Positions 7,511-15,486 are shown, counted from the stretch's first letter. The stretch: 17,667 nt of DNA from Alphaproteobacteria bacterium (GCA_016777645.1 JADHRC010000019.1:1-17667), one strand, 5' to 3'. Translations and numbers: made by a program. The notes: generated by a model from the sequence alone, not told the origin.

Positions 7511-8614
7511 ATGACAGATCAAATTGGAATACCTGCTGCATATATGAGGGGTGGGACGTCCAAAGGTGTACTTTTTGACAAAAAAGATTTGCCAAGTGAA
7601 AGAGATCAATTAACCAAATTCTTATTAGCTGTTATGGGATCTCCAGATACTAGGCAAATAAATGGTATGGGTGGAGCTACTTCTGTTACAAGTAAAGTGT
7701 GTATAGTGTCCAAAAGTGATTTAAAAAATGTTGATATAGATTACTTTTTTGCTCAAGTTTCAGTAGACGATGCAATTGTAGATTATGGCCCTACATGTGG
7801 AAATATGTTATCTGCCGTAGGTCCTTTTGCAATTGAAAGAGGTATGATCAAAGCTAAAGAACTTAGAACCAAAATAATTATTAGATCTGTTAATACTGAA
7901 TCAATAATCGAAGCAGATATACCAACACCTAATAAAAAAATTATATACTCAGGTGAATTTAAAATAGCAGGTGTTCCAGGTTCAGGTTGTCCAATCTTAT
8001 TAAAGTTTAAAAATATTGTTGGAGGGACCACAGGTAAATTATTACCAACGGGCAACCCAATCACAGAAATTGAAGGTGTTGAGGTTACATGCCTTGATGT
8101 TTCAATGCCAATTGTAATGGCTAATGCTAAAGATTTTGCAATTAAAGGAAACGAAACTAGCAAAGAGTTAAATAATAATAAAAGCTTATTAAATAAAATA
8201 GAAAAGGTACGTCTTTTAGCAGCTTTAAAGATGGGTATGGGTGATGTAAGTAACAAAGTAATACCCAAATTTGCTCTTCTTTCTGAGCCACAGAACGGTG
8301 GTACTATCACTTCAAGATATTTTACACCTAAAACTTGTCATGAAACTCATGCGGCGACAGGGACTAACTGTATAGCTGTAGCTTGCTTAATAAAAAATAC
8401 TGTTGCTAATAAAATAGCAAAAGTAAAACCTACTAAGGATGAATATAAAGTAGTTTTAGAACATCCCCTCGGATCTATTGATTGTATAGTTCAGACATCT
8501 TCTTCATCTGCTATTAGTGAAGAAAAGTTTATACAATCTTGTGGAATATATAGAACATCAAGAAAAATTATGGATGGTCAGGTTTATGTTCCTAAAGATA
8601 TTAATTATGAATAA
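7511..8614 (+). CDS. PrpF-family isomerase (methylaconitate / oxalomesaconate type)
   Basis: A 367-residue protein of the PrpF family, diaminopimelate-epimerase-like two-lobed isomerases that shift double bonds in unsaturated tri- or dicarboxylates without a cofactor (PrpF acts on 2-methylaconitate, GalD on 4-oxalomesaconate). Signatures seen: AYMRGGTSKGV (10-20), GMGGATSVTSKV (52-63) with K62 at the catalytic lysine position, and DYGPTCGNMLSAVGPFA (91-107) with C96. The C-terminal lobe carries ETHAATGTNCIAVACL. No aconitase or prpB/C/D gene is nearby, so it is not part of a methylcitrate cluster. AGGA upstream overlaps the stop codon of the dehydrogenase gene. The last 8 nt overlap the next gene. 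Confidence 0.92.
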   Translation: MTDQIGIPAAYMRGGTSKGVLFDKKDLPSERDQLTKFLLAVMGSPDTRQINGMGGATSVTSKVCIVSKSDLKNVDIDYFFAQVSVDDAIVDYGPTCGNMLSAVGPFAIERGMIKAKELRTKIIIRSVNTESIIEADIPTPNKKIIYSGEFKIAGVPGSGCPILLKFKNIVGGTTGKLLPTGNPITEIEGVEVTCLDVSMPIVMANAKDFAIKGNETSKELNNNKSLLNKIEKVRLLAALKMGMGDVSNKVIPKFALLSEPQNGGTITSRYFTPKTCHETHAATGTNCIAVACLIKNTVANKIAKVKPTKDEYKVVLEHPLGSIDCIVQTSSSSAISEEKFIQSCGIYRTSRKIMDGQVYVPKDINYE

Positions 8615-9677
8615 AGCTTTTCTTGGTATTTTTAAAAATTCTTTTGATTGGTGGCCTGAAAAATGGAAGTATTTTCTAAGTCTGTTTTTAGCTATATCAA
8701 GTGCTTTTATAGCTTATTATTTAGGCTTACCCTTACCTTGGATGTTGGGTCCATTAATTGGGTGTGGTTTTTTTGCAGCTATTGGAAAACCCGTAATTAT
8801 TGGAAAAAAACCTAGGCCACTATGTAGAGCACTTTTAGGATGTACAATTGGAGCTAATTTTGGCCCAGAGCTTTTAGAAAGGCTTCCTGAAATTGGTGTA
8901 TCATTGTTATTTATTCCTGGTTTTATATTAATAATGGGTCTCTCAACCTTTTTTTACTTAACTCGGATCATGAAAATGAACAAAGCTACATCAATTTATG
9001 GTTCGATCCCTGGTGGATTGAATGAAATGGTTATTTTAGGTCAAGAGATTGGGGCAAATACAAGAGCTCTTGTCCTTATACATGCAACCAGAATAGTTGT
9101 AGTTGTTTTTTTTGCGTCTTTATTAATTTTATTTGTTCCAAATTTAGGGGTGATTGAGTTACCTCAACCTGGGTTGTTCGATAAGTGGGAACAATTACCA
9201 TTTGTTTTTTTTGTATCGATATCAGGTTGGTATATAGCTGTTAAGCTAAAGATCCCAGGACCAACAATAATTGGGCCAATGATCTTATCAGCATTAGTCC
9301 ATATTTTTGAATTGATCGAAGCTATGCCAATCTACTTTCTTGTAATTTCAATTCAAATTTTACTTGGTGCCGCGCTGGGATGTTTATTTAGGAATATAAC
9401 TGTAAAAGAAATGTCGGGACCAATTCTTGCTGGCGTTGTTACTACTTTAATTGCGTTTTTACCATTGATAATAATATACTATATTCTTACTTCTATCGGA
9501 TATGAACCATTATCTATTTTCCTAGCATTCTCTCCTGGAGGGCAGTCAGAAATGAATATCTTAGCTCTATCAGTGGGTGCAGATATGTCCTTTGTTAGCC
9601 CACATCATATGTTTCGTGTTTTTCTAGTCATTATATTTGCAGGAATTCTTCATAAATTTCTCAGGAAAAACTTATAA
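8607..9677 (+). CDS. AbrB-family integral membrane protein
   Basis: A 356-residue polytopic membrane protein of the AbrB/ammonia-monooxygenase-like Pfam family (not the small DNA-binding AbrB). Two homologous halves are visible: GLPLPWMLGPLIG (residues 36-48) with SIPGGLNEMVILGQEIGA in the first, and IPGPTIIGPMI with FSPGGQSEMNILALSVGA in the second, each ending in about five hydrophobic helices. These proteins often sit beside TRAP or tripartite tricarboxylate transporters, and transport is suspected but unproven. The ATG at 8607 is preferred because the longer reading frame from 8517 would overlap PrpF by nearly 100 nt with non-membrane-like sequence. With this start the overlap is 8 nt. 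It ends the operon, and no terminator was seen before the convergent gene. Confidence 0.88.
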   Translation: MNKAFLGIFKNSFDWWPEKWKYFLSLFLAISSAFIAYYLGLPLPWMLGPLIGCGFFAAIGKPVIIGKKPRPLCRALLGCTIGANFGPELLERLPEIGVSLLFIPGFILIMGLSTFFYLTRIMKMNKATSIYGSIPGGLNEMVILGQEIGANTRALVLIHATRIVVVVFFASLLILFVPNLGVIELPQPGLFDKWEQLPFVFFVSISGWYIAVKLKIPGPTIIGPMILSALVHIFELIEAMPIYFLVISIQILLGAALGCLFRNITVKEMSGPILAGVVTTLIAFLPLIIIYYILTSIGYEPLSIFLAFSPGGQSEMNILALSVGADMSFVSPHHMFRVFLVIIFAGILHKFLRKNL

Positions 9678-9695
9678 AATTAAAACCATTTAATA

Positions 9696-10073
9696 TTATT
9701 TAACTATGCTCATTTTAGTATTGTCTACGTATGGAGCATCCTTTATCCAAGACATTTCAAAACCCTCAATGCATCCTATATTATATCCATACTGATTTGG
9801 ATCTGATCTTCTTTTATGATGAGTATTTATGCCACAATTAGTACAAAAATAATGTTCAGCTATTTTAGTGTTCCATTTATAAGTAGCTAAATAATTTTTG
9901 CCTGATGTAATGGTTAATTCTTTTGTCAAGGCAGTACCCATAACAAAGCCTTTTCTCGAGCATATTGAACAATTGCATCTTCTTAGTCCTTTAATTGTGG
10001 TGTTAACTTCAAATCTTACTTTGCCGCAGTGACAGCTTCCTTTTAGCGGTAATACTAGATCATTAATTTTCAT
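9696..10073 (-). CDS. GFA / CENP-V family zinc-binding protein
   Basis: A 125-residue protein of the glutathione-dependent formaldehyde-activating (Gfa) fold. Zinc-ligand cysteines are present in order: CHC (C14, C16) in KGSCHCGKVRFE, CNCSIC (C33, C35, C38), and CTNC (C77, C80), with C101 nearby. Length is typical of the single-domain family. The true Gfa reaction (S-hydroxymethylglutathione formation) has been doubted, and most members have no assigned substrate. The ATG is preceded by AAGGA, and the gene lies 8 nt after the aldolase stop codon, so both form one operon. Its relation to the aldolase is unknown. Confidence 0.9.
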   Translation of the reverse strand: MKINDLVLPLKGSCHCGKVRFEVNTTIKGLRRCNCSICSRKGFVMGTALTKELTITSGKNYLATYKWNTKIAEHYFCTNCGINTHHKRRSDPNQYGYNIGCIEGFEMSWIKDAPYVDNTKMSIVK

Positions 10074-10081
10074 CTTAATCC

Positions 10082-10981
10082 TTAAAATTCAAAGCCATAA
10101 CTATCTCTCAATTTAGTTGCTAATTCAGCTGTTTTATTTTGAGAGATCGGTTTGAATGGAGGCCTTAAATTGTTCCATAAGGAATTTTTAGTTTGTAATG
10201 CTAATAAAGATTTTTGAGCTGGTATAGGTGCATAATCCTGAAATAGTAATCTTACTGACTTAACTTTCTTTTGGAGTTCCTCTGCTTCTTCCCAATTTCC
10301 GGAATGACATAGATCAATTACCTTTGAAATGTCTTTACTATTTAAATTTGCAGTCGCTGAAATACAGCCTAGTGCACCTAGTTTAATCGCTTCAATTACA
10401 GGAAGTTCAGCTCCAGGATAAACTACTAAGTCCTTGATTTTTAATAATGCTTCCGTGTTTTCCCAAACACCTGAGCTGTCTTTAATGCCTATTATAAATT
10501 CAGGATAAGATTCTTTTAGGTTTTTTACTAGATCTATCGATAGACCAACGCCACTTACCTGAGGAATATGGTATAAATAAATTTTAAGTCTACTATCATT
10601 TACTCCATCAATTAGTTTTTCAAAATAATCAAAAAGCCCATCATCACTCATTCCTTTAAAATAAAATGGTGGTAATGTCATTGCTCCTAAGCATCCAAGT
10701 TCAATAGCGTGTTTAGTAATTTCAATAGTATCAGGCAAATTACATAAACCAGTTCCAGGAATAAGCTTTTGGGGATCAATTCCGGATTTAACAAGTCCCT
10801 CAATTGCTAGCATTCTTTCTTTATTGCCTACTGACAAAGCTTCACCAGTTGTACCAAAGGGAGCTAAACCAGAGCACCCGTTATTCATAAGTTGATGTGC
10901 TAAGTCATCATACATTTTTTGGTCAACCTTTAAATCATTATCAAAAGGTGTCAAAATGGGGGCTATTAATCCTTTTATCAA
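10082..10981 (-). CDS. DHDPS/NAL-family aldolase, probably not DapA
   Basis: A 299-residue class I aldolase TIM barrel that forms a Schiff base with a 2-oxoacid such as pyruvate. From the TTG at 10981, the Schiff-base lysine is K167 in IIGIKDSSG, the catalytic tyrosine Y137 in YLYHIP, and the threonine pair T44-T45 in FGTTGEALS. In DapA the segment after YNVP contains an arginine (R138 in E. coli) that holds aspartate semialdehyde; here it reads YHIPQVSGVG with V142 at that place, so lysine biosynthesis is unlikely. A related aldolase or hydratase-aldolase role fits better. The start is TTG at 10981, which follows GGAGGAG by 6 nt and yields the usual MIKGLIAPILTPF beginning. An in-frame TTG at 10996 lies inside the ribosome binding site and is rejected. 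The divergent LDH2-type gene may act with it. Confidence 0.88.
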   Translation of the reverse strand: MIKGLIAPILTPFDNDLKVDQKMYDDLAHQLMNNGCSGLAPFGTTGEALSVGNKERMLAIEGLVKSGIDPQKLIPGTGLCNLPDTIEITKHAIELGCLGAMTLPPFYFKGMSDDGLFDYFEKLIDGVNDSRLKIYLYHIPQVSGVGLSIDLVKNLKESYPEFIIGIKDSSGVWENTEALLKIKDLVVYPGAELPVIEAIKLGALGCISATANLNSKDISKVIDLCHSGNWEEAEELQKKVKSVRLLFQDYAPIPAQKSLLALQTKNSLWNNLRPPFKPISQNKTAELATKLRDSYGFEF

Positions 10982-11177
10982 CTTTTTCTCCTCCAATTAA
11001 ATTTAAAAAAATAATATACTTTAATTTATTTAATAAAGAAATTCGAATTTCAGGTGTATAGAACTTTTTATTTAAAAAATGATTATAAAATAAAATTTCT
11101 TAGTAGTTTAATTTTCGTTAATATATTAATTAAAATAAATATAAATAATTATAAAATATTTTTATTGGGGGATTAAA
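10982..11177. promoter_or_regulatory. Divergent control region with 14-bp palindrome
   Basis: A spacer between the aldolase (-) and LDH2-type (+) genes, very AT-rich. It contains a perfect 14-bp palindrome, GAAATTCGAATTTC (11038-11051), whose central CG stands out in this sequence and suits a dimeric regulator. A 12-bp all-AT palindrome (TTAATATATTAA, 11118-11129) is less informative. GGGGGA at 11167-11172 is the ribosome binding site of the rightward gene. Promoter hexamers cannot be chosen with confidence among many AT-rich candidates. Confidence 0.5.
10988..10994 (-). promoter_or_regulatory. Ribosome binding site deciding a TTG start
   Basis: GGAGGAG on the minus strand, 6 nt before TTG at 10981. 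An in-frame stop at 10997-10999 leaves no upstream alternative, and no ATG occurs near the expected protein start, so TTG initiation is well supported. Confidence 0.75.
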
Positions 11178-12302
11178 TTGTCTGAAAATAATAACTCTGA
11201 AATAAGGGTGGATGTAAAATCTGCCGTTGAATTAATAACAGAAATTTTTAAAGCAAAATCTTGTAGTGATTATGAGGCAAAGACAATAGCAGAAAGGTTA
11301 TGTGGATCTAATCTAAAAGGACATGATAGTCATGGAATTGCTAGGGTTCCTCGTTACGTGGAATGGATGGAAAAGGGTTGGGTATTTCCTAATGTAAAAC
11401 CAGAACTTATAATTGATGCTGGTGCGATGGGTTGCTTGGATGCAAAACAAGGTTTTGGTCAAGTTGCTGGAGAATATGCCGTTGATGATGGTATTGCTAG
11501 GGCTAAAAAATTTGGTGTATCAGTGGTTGGCCTCAGGAACTCCGGTCATCTTGGGAGAATAGGAGATTGGGCAGAAAGAGCTGCTGATGCAGGCCTTATT
11601 TCATTTCATTTTGTAAATGTTAGAGGAAGTTTATTAGTTGCACCTTTTGGTGGTAGTGATCGAAGAGGCAGTACTTCTCCATTGGCAATTGGAGTACCAA
11701 ATCAAGGTGAAGAACATATAGTTTTAGATATGGCTACATCAACGGTTGCTGAAGGCAAAGTAATGGTTGCTCAAAAGGGTGGCAAGAAGTTACCAGACGG
11801 AGCGTTAATAGATAGTTTTGGAAAGTTAACCACAAACCCTGAAGCTATGTATGGCAAAATTGGAGATGATGAGGTTCCTGATCCAGATAAAGGTTCTGGC
11901 GCTATTACAGCGTTTGGTCTTCATAAAGGTTCAGGTATAAATTTTATGATGGAAGTTTTAGGTGGAGCTTTAACAGGTAATGGTGTTTGTGGCGCATTGA
12001 CTGATAAAGAAAGACGAAAATTTGCTAATGGGATGTTATCAATCTATATTTCAGTTGAGAAAATGGTTGATCTTGAATATTTCACTAAAGAAATTAAATC
12101 ATATGCTGATTTCGTGAGAGCATCCAAACCCTCTTTAAATAATGATAAAGTATTGATCCCCGGGGATAAAGAAATAGCTACTAATTTTGATAGGTTAAAT
12201 AATGGTATGCCTGTTGCACCTTTGGTATGGGAAAATATAAAAACTACTGCAGAAAAATTAGGACTTAAAAATTTGAATCGATTTGAGGAAGCTATAAAAT
12301 AA
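11178..12302 (+). CDS. LDH2/malate dehydrogenase-family oxidoreductase (YlbC/AllD-like)
   Basis: A 374-residue NAD(P)-dependent 2-hydroxy-acid dehydrogenase of the malate/L-lactate/L-sulfolactate/ureidoglycolate family, which is unrelated to Rossmann-type LDH. Signatures are LKGHDSHGIARVPRY (46-60) with H49 and H52, LRNSGHLGRIGDW (119-131) with H124, APFGG and a C-terminal GLHKGSG segment. Length is slightly above the common 330-360. The start is TTG at 11178, five nucleotides after GGGGGA; no nearby ATG would keep the N-terminus. The specific substrate (malate, lactate, sulfolactate, ureidoglycolate or an imine) cannot be decided. The gene ends 3 nt from the convergent upp stop codon, with no terminator visible. 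Confidence 0.88.
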   Translation: MSENNNSEIRVDVKSAVELITEIFKAKSCSDYEAKTIAERLCGSNLKGHDSHGIARVPRYVEWMEKGWVFPNVKPELIIDAGAMGCLDAKQGFGQVAGEYAVDDGIARAKKFGVSVVGLRNSGHLGRIGDWAERAADAGLISFHFVNVRGSLLVAPFGGSDRRGSTSPLAIGVPNQGEEHIVLDMATSTVAEGKVMVAQKGGKKLPDGALIDSFGKLTTNPEAMYGKIGDDEVPDPDKGSGAITAFGLHKGSGINFMMEVLGGALTGNGVCGALTDKERRKFANGMLSIYISVEKMVDLEYFTKEIKSYADFVRASKPSLNNDKVLIPGDKEIATNFDRLNNGMPVAPLVWENIKTTAEKLGLKNLNRFEEAIK

Positions 12303-12305
12303 TTT

Positions 12306-12929
12306 TCAAGTTTCAAAAATTCTGTCCCCGGCATCTCCAAGTCCAGGTAAAATAAAACCATTTTCATTAAGTTTGTCATCTTTTTGGGCGCATATAATCT
12401 TAACATCTGGAAAATTATCATGCACCTTTTTAATTCCTGGATCAGAAGCCAATAGACAAACTAATTTAATATCTGATGCGCAGTGCTGTTTTAATGTTTT
12501 TATAGCAGAAATTGCACTTCCACCAGTTGCAAGCATTGGATCACATAGAAAACATTGTCTATTATTTAAATCAGAAGGAAGTTTCTTGACGTAATTAATT
12601 GGTTTAAGTGTATTCTCGTCTCTATACATACCAATATGTCCAATTGAGACTTCATCAAATACGTCTGTGATGCCTTCACTCATAATTAACCCAGCTCTTA
12701 AAATGGAAATGATGCAAGGTTTTTGATTATTTAATGTTACGCCATTATGTTTATCTAATGGTGTTTCTATAGTCTTTGGTAAAACTTTTAAATCTTTAAA
12801 AATTTCAAAAGCCATAAGAGAAGTAACTTTTTTTGCTAAAAATCTAAACTTGCTGCTTTGTGTATCTTTTGACCTTAACATAGTCATATAAAAATCAATT
12901 AGAGGATGATTTAATACTTTTAATTTCAT
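12306..12929 (-). CDS. upp: Uracil phosphoribosyltransferase
   Basis: A 207-residue cytosolic salvage enzyme converting uracil plus PRPP to UMP. Diagnostic motifs: SILRAGL (75-81), IGMYRDE (99-105), the PRPP loop DPMLATGGSA (130-139) and the C-terminal uracil-binding segment PGLGDAGDR (195-203). Length is exactly that of bacterial Upp. The ATG follows GAGGT, which overlaps the racemase stop codon region 11 nt upstream, so it is probably the last gene of the ABC operon. Its place after a transporter and racemase is unusual and may mean uracil or a uracil-releasing compound is used, or that it is simply a passenger. Its stop codon lies 3 nt from the convergent dehydrogenase gene. Confidence 0.96.
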   Translation of the reverse strand: MKLKVLNHPLIDFYMTMLRSKDTQSSKFRFLAKKVTSLMAFEIFKDLKVLPKTIETPLDKHNGVTLNNQKPCIISILRAGLIMSEGITDVFDEVSIGHIGMYRDENTLKPINYVKKLPSDLNNRQCFLCDPMLATGGSAISAIKTLKQHCASDIKLVCLLASDPGIKKVHDNFPDVKIICAQKDDKLNENGFILPGLGDAGDRIFET

Positions 12930-12940
12930 TTTAAATACCT

Positions 12941-13672
12941 CTAAGGTTTAAATTTATTTAAATAACCATTATATTGTTTTTTCCTAGGCAAGGCATACGA
13001 ACCAACTTTACTGGTTTTAACTTTTAAATTTATTAAACTTTCAGCTAATACAACTGCAGAGGAAACGCCTTCTATAACGGGTAATTTATGTTTTGTTTCT
13101 AAATTTCTAGCTAAATCAGTCATACCAGCACACCCTAATATGATAGCTTCAGCCTTATCGTTTTTTATAGTATCTTTAATGACTTTATTTAATTTATCTA
13201 GATTTTCATTTGATATATTTTCTAAATCTAAAACAGGAACATCAATAGCAGTAATTTTGACACAATTTTCAAAAAGACCATATTTTTTTAAGTTATGTGT
13301 TAAGGGTCTTATAGATCTAGCTAATGTTGTTATCACAGTAAAATTTCCAGATATCATAGTAGCGACATGATATGCTGCTTCTCCTATACCAATTACTGGT
13401 TTTTCCGTAATAGATCTTACCACTTCTAAGCCTGTATCATCAAAACATGCAATTATATATGCATCTGCATCATTATTTTTTTTTATTTGTTCAACCAACC
13501 CAGGAATACAAAAAGCTTCATCATAAAATCCTTCAATACTTTCAGGACCAACATTTGGTTCTACTGAAAAAATTTCAGTGTCTAGGTTGGCATACTTTTT
13601 TGCGGTTAAATCTATTTTATGAGTCATTGCTTTAGTAGTATTGGGATTAACTATACAAATTTTTTTTTTCAC
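12941..13672 (-). CDS. Asp/Glu/hydantoin racemase family protein
   Basis: A 243-residue cofactor-free racemase using two cysteines as acid and base. C76 (in IIACFDDTGL) and C181 (in ILGCAGMTD) fall at the same numbers as the catalytic cysteines of characterised hydantoin racemases. Further family marks are IVNPNTT (7-13), GPESIEGFYDE (42-52) and IGIGEAAYH (94-102). Hydantoin or allantoin racemase is therefore more likely than aspartate racemase, although many transporter-linked members act on unknown compounds. The start is GTG at 13672, directly followed by an A10 run (Lys-Lys-Lys); a weak AAGG ribosome binding site overlaps the end of the upstream permease gene. It lies 5 nt after that permease's stop codon. 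Confidence 0.88.
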   Translation of the reverse strand: MKKKICIVNPNTTKAMTHKIDLTAKKYANLDTEIFSVEPNVGPESIEGFYDEAFCIPGLVEQIKKNNDADAYIIACFDDTGLEVVRSITEKPVIGIGEAAYHVATMISGNFTVITTLARSIRPLTHNLKKYGLFENCVKITAIDVPVLDLENISNENLDKLNKVIKDTIKNDKAEAIILGCAGMTDLARNLETKHKLPVIEGVSSAVVLAESLINLKVKTSKVGSYALPRKKQYNGYLNKFKP

Positions 13673-13677
13673 AGAAA

Positions 13678-14547
13678 TTAACCTTTTTTTCTTTTAAGCC
13701 ATACATAACATCCTATAGAAATACCAATCACACTAAAGGATACTAAGGTAGTAACTGTACCTAAGGCATATATTACAGGAGTAGTGACTGTTGTAGTCAG
13801 TCCTTTTAATTCTAGTGGAAGTGTATTGTCAGCACCCATAACTTGAGATGACCTTGCTAACTCATCATATGATAATGTAAACCCAAATAATGCAATTCCA
13901 ATTATGCTAGGAGCAATTAGTGGAAAAACAACTTCTTTAAAGGTCTTCCAAGGCGTTGCACCAAGGTCTCTAGCTGCTTCTTCATAAGATTTGTCAAATC
14001 TATTAAAAACAGCAAACATAATAAGTAATCCAAAAGGAAGGGTCCATGTCAATTGTGTACCTAATCCACTAGTAAACATTCCTAAAGTAGTTTGAAAAAA
14101 ATCATTGATATAATTTATATTAAAAGTGGATCCTATCCATTTAGTAAAATCATCGAGCAATCTAAATTGAAGCGCTACTCCAAGTGACAACACAATTGAA
14201 GGGACAATTAAACTAGCTACTGTTGCAAAAAAAAGAGTATCTGATCCCCAAAATTTTTTTCTAAATGCTAGACCAGCACTTACAGATAAAAGAACTGTTA
14301 AAATCATAACTATTGCACCTAAAATTATTGATCTTTTAAACGCTGAACCAATATCAACGACAGCTCCCCCTCGCCACAATTCTTTAAACCAATATGTTGA
14401 AATTCCATTAAGTGGAAAGGTTAAGCCTCCATCAGGCCCCTGAAAACTTAAAAGAATAATTGTAAAAGTAGGTCCATAAAGGAACAAAACAAATAAACAA
14501 AAAAAGAAAAGAAAAATATAATAAGTTTTATTTTTTTTGTTTAGCAT
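13678..14547 (-). CDS. ABC transporter permease, PotC type
   Basis: A 289-residue inner-membrane subunit with about six transmembrane helices, the first at residues 10-32. The EAA loop that docks the ATPase is present: YEEAARDLGATPWKTF (188-203) followed by PLIAPSIIG. Sequence style matches the PotC/YdcV side of polyamine-type importers. Its ATG begins 1 nt after the stop codon of the preceding permease gene, so the two are translated together as a heterodimer. Substrate cannot be read from permeases in this family, which also import opines, iron and other small solutes. Confidence 0.92.
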   Translation of the reverse strand: MLNKKNKTYYIFLFFFCLFVLFLYGPTFTIILLSFQGPDGGLTFPLNGISTYWFKELWRGGAVVDIGSAFKRSIILGAIVMILTVLLSVSAGLAFRKKFWGSDTLFFATVASLIVPSIVLSLGVALQFRLLDDFTKWIGSTFNINYINDFFQTTLGMFTSGLGTQLTWTLPFGLLIMFAVFNRFDKSYEEAARDLGATPWKTFKEVVFPLIAPSIIGIALFGFTLSYDELARSSQVMGADNTLPLELKGLTTTVTTPVIYALGTVTTLVSFSVIGISIGCYVWLKRKKG

Positions 14548-14548
14548 T

Positions 14549-15433
14549 TTAAAGCTCTTTTCGAATATCTATCATTTTAGTCATTATCCAAATAATTAAG
14601 AGCGTCAAGGCTAATAAAATCACTGCGTTTGCTGCAGCAGCAGGTAATTGTAGATAACTCATTTCGACATAGATTATTTTTCCAATAGATGGAATTTGCT
14701 GTCCTCCCATTATTCCTATTGTAATAAAATCACCCATAACAACTGTAATGACAAAAATAGATCCAATGACTATTCCAGGTTTACATAATGGGATAATGAC
14801 ATTCCATAAAATTTGAAGACCGTTAGCTCCATTATCATAGGCTGCTTCAATTATTGACTTATCAATTCTCATCATAGAATTAAAAATTGGAACTATCATA
14901 AATAAAGTATACAAATGGATAAAAGCCAAAACAATTGAAAAGCCTGAATATAAAAGCCATTCTTGTGGGGCATCCACCAAACCAGTCGAAACTAAGAAAT
15001 CATTTACAAGACCATTCCTTCCTAGAAGAGGTATCCATGAGATCATTCTAATTACATTTGATGTCCAAAATGGAATTGTGCAAAGTAAAAATAATGCTAT
15101 CTGCCAGGTAATTGAGTTCACGTAAAAGGCTAGAAAATAAGCTACGAAAAAGCCAATAATTAATGTGAAAAACCAAGTAATAAAACAAAAAATAAGGGTT
15201 GATAAATATGTTTTGAAGGTAACACACATTTCTTTATCAAAGTTAAAGCAATCTTTGAAAATATATGAATAATTTTCAAGAATTAAGTCAGGTATTATTG
15301 AATATTCATTATAGTCCCAAAAACTTATAACAAAGGTTAATAGTAATGGTATAAAGAAAAAAAATATAAAAATTAAACTATATGGTATTGATAGTAAACC
15401 AACAGAAGGTTTTAACTTAAAGAATTTTATCAT
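14549..15433 (-). CDS. ABC transporter permease, PotB type
   Basis: A 294-residue membrane subunit with about six helices. Its first helix covers residues 14-38 and is followed by a long periplasmic loop containing C62 and C70, which could pair. The EAA motif is IIEAAYDNGANGLQILWNVI (194-213) then PLCKPGI. It is the PotB/YdcU-like partner of the downstream permease. The ATG at 15433 has no clear ribosome binding site and lies 64 nt downstream of the receptor gene, behind a strong hairpin, so its expression probably runs below that of the receptor. Confidence 0.91.
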   Translation of the reverse strand: MIKFFKLKPSVGLLSIPYSLIFIFFFFIPLLLTFVISFWDYNEYSIIPDLILENYSYIFKDCFNFDKEMCVTFKTYLSTLIFCFITWFFTLIIGFFVAYFLAFYVNSITWQIALFLLCTIPFWTSNVIRMISWIPLLGRNGLVNDFLVSTGLVDAPQEWLLYSGFSIVLAFIHLYTLFMIVPIFNSMMRIDKSIIEAAYDNGANGLQILWNVIIPLCKPGIVIGSIFVITVVMGDFITIGIMGGQQIPSIGKIIYVEMSYLQLPAAAANAVILLALTLLIIWIMTKMIDIRKEL

Positions 15434-15453
15434 ATAAATATTTTATAAAGATT

Positions 15454-15486
15454 AAAAAAATAGGGTAACATGTGTTACCCTATTTT
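15454..15486 (-). terminator. Intercistronic hairpin between ABC receptor and permeases
   Basis: A 13-bp perfect inverted repeat (AAAATAGGGTAAC, 15457-15469; GTTACCCTATTTT, 15474-15486) has a 4-nt loop. Read leftward it ends in seven Ts (15460-15454), and T-rich sequence also follows on the plus strand. Placed between receptor and permease genes, it probably acts as a partial terminator or mRNA stabiliser. Structure is seen; partial read-through is inferred because the permeases have no evident promoter of their own. Confidence 0.78.

Noticed and set aside
7783..8310. 175-codon open frame antisense to the PrpF-family gene
   Set aside because: The plus-strand frame has complete PrpF motifs; the antisense frame has no recognisable domain and is a shadow in AT-rich sequence.
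8517..8606. 30-residue N-terminal extension of the AbrB-family protein
   Set aside because: It would lie inside the conserved end of the PrpF gene; the ATG at 8607 gives a normal family start with an 8-nt overlap.
12044..12421. 125-codon minus-strand frame across the dehydrogenase/upp junction
   Set aside because: It overlaps conserved coding sequence of both genes and its translation has no domain features.
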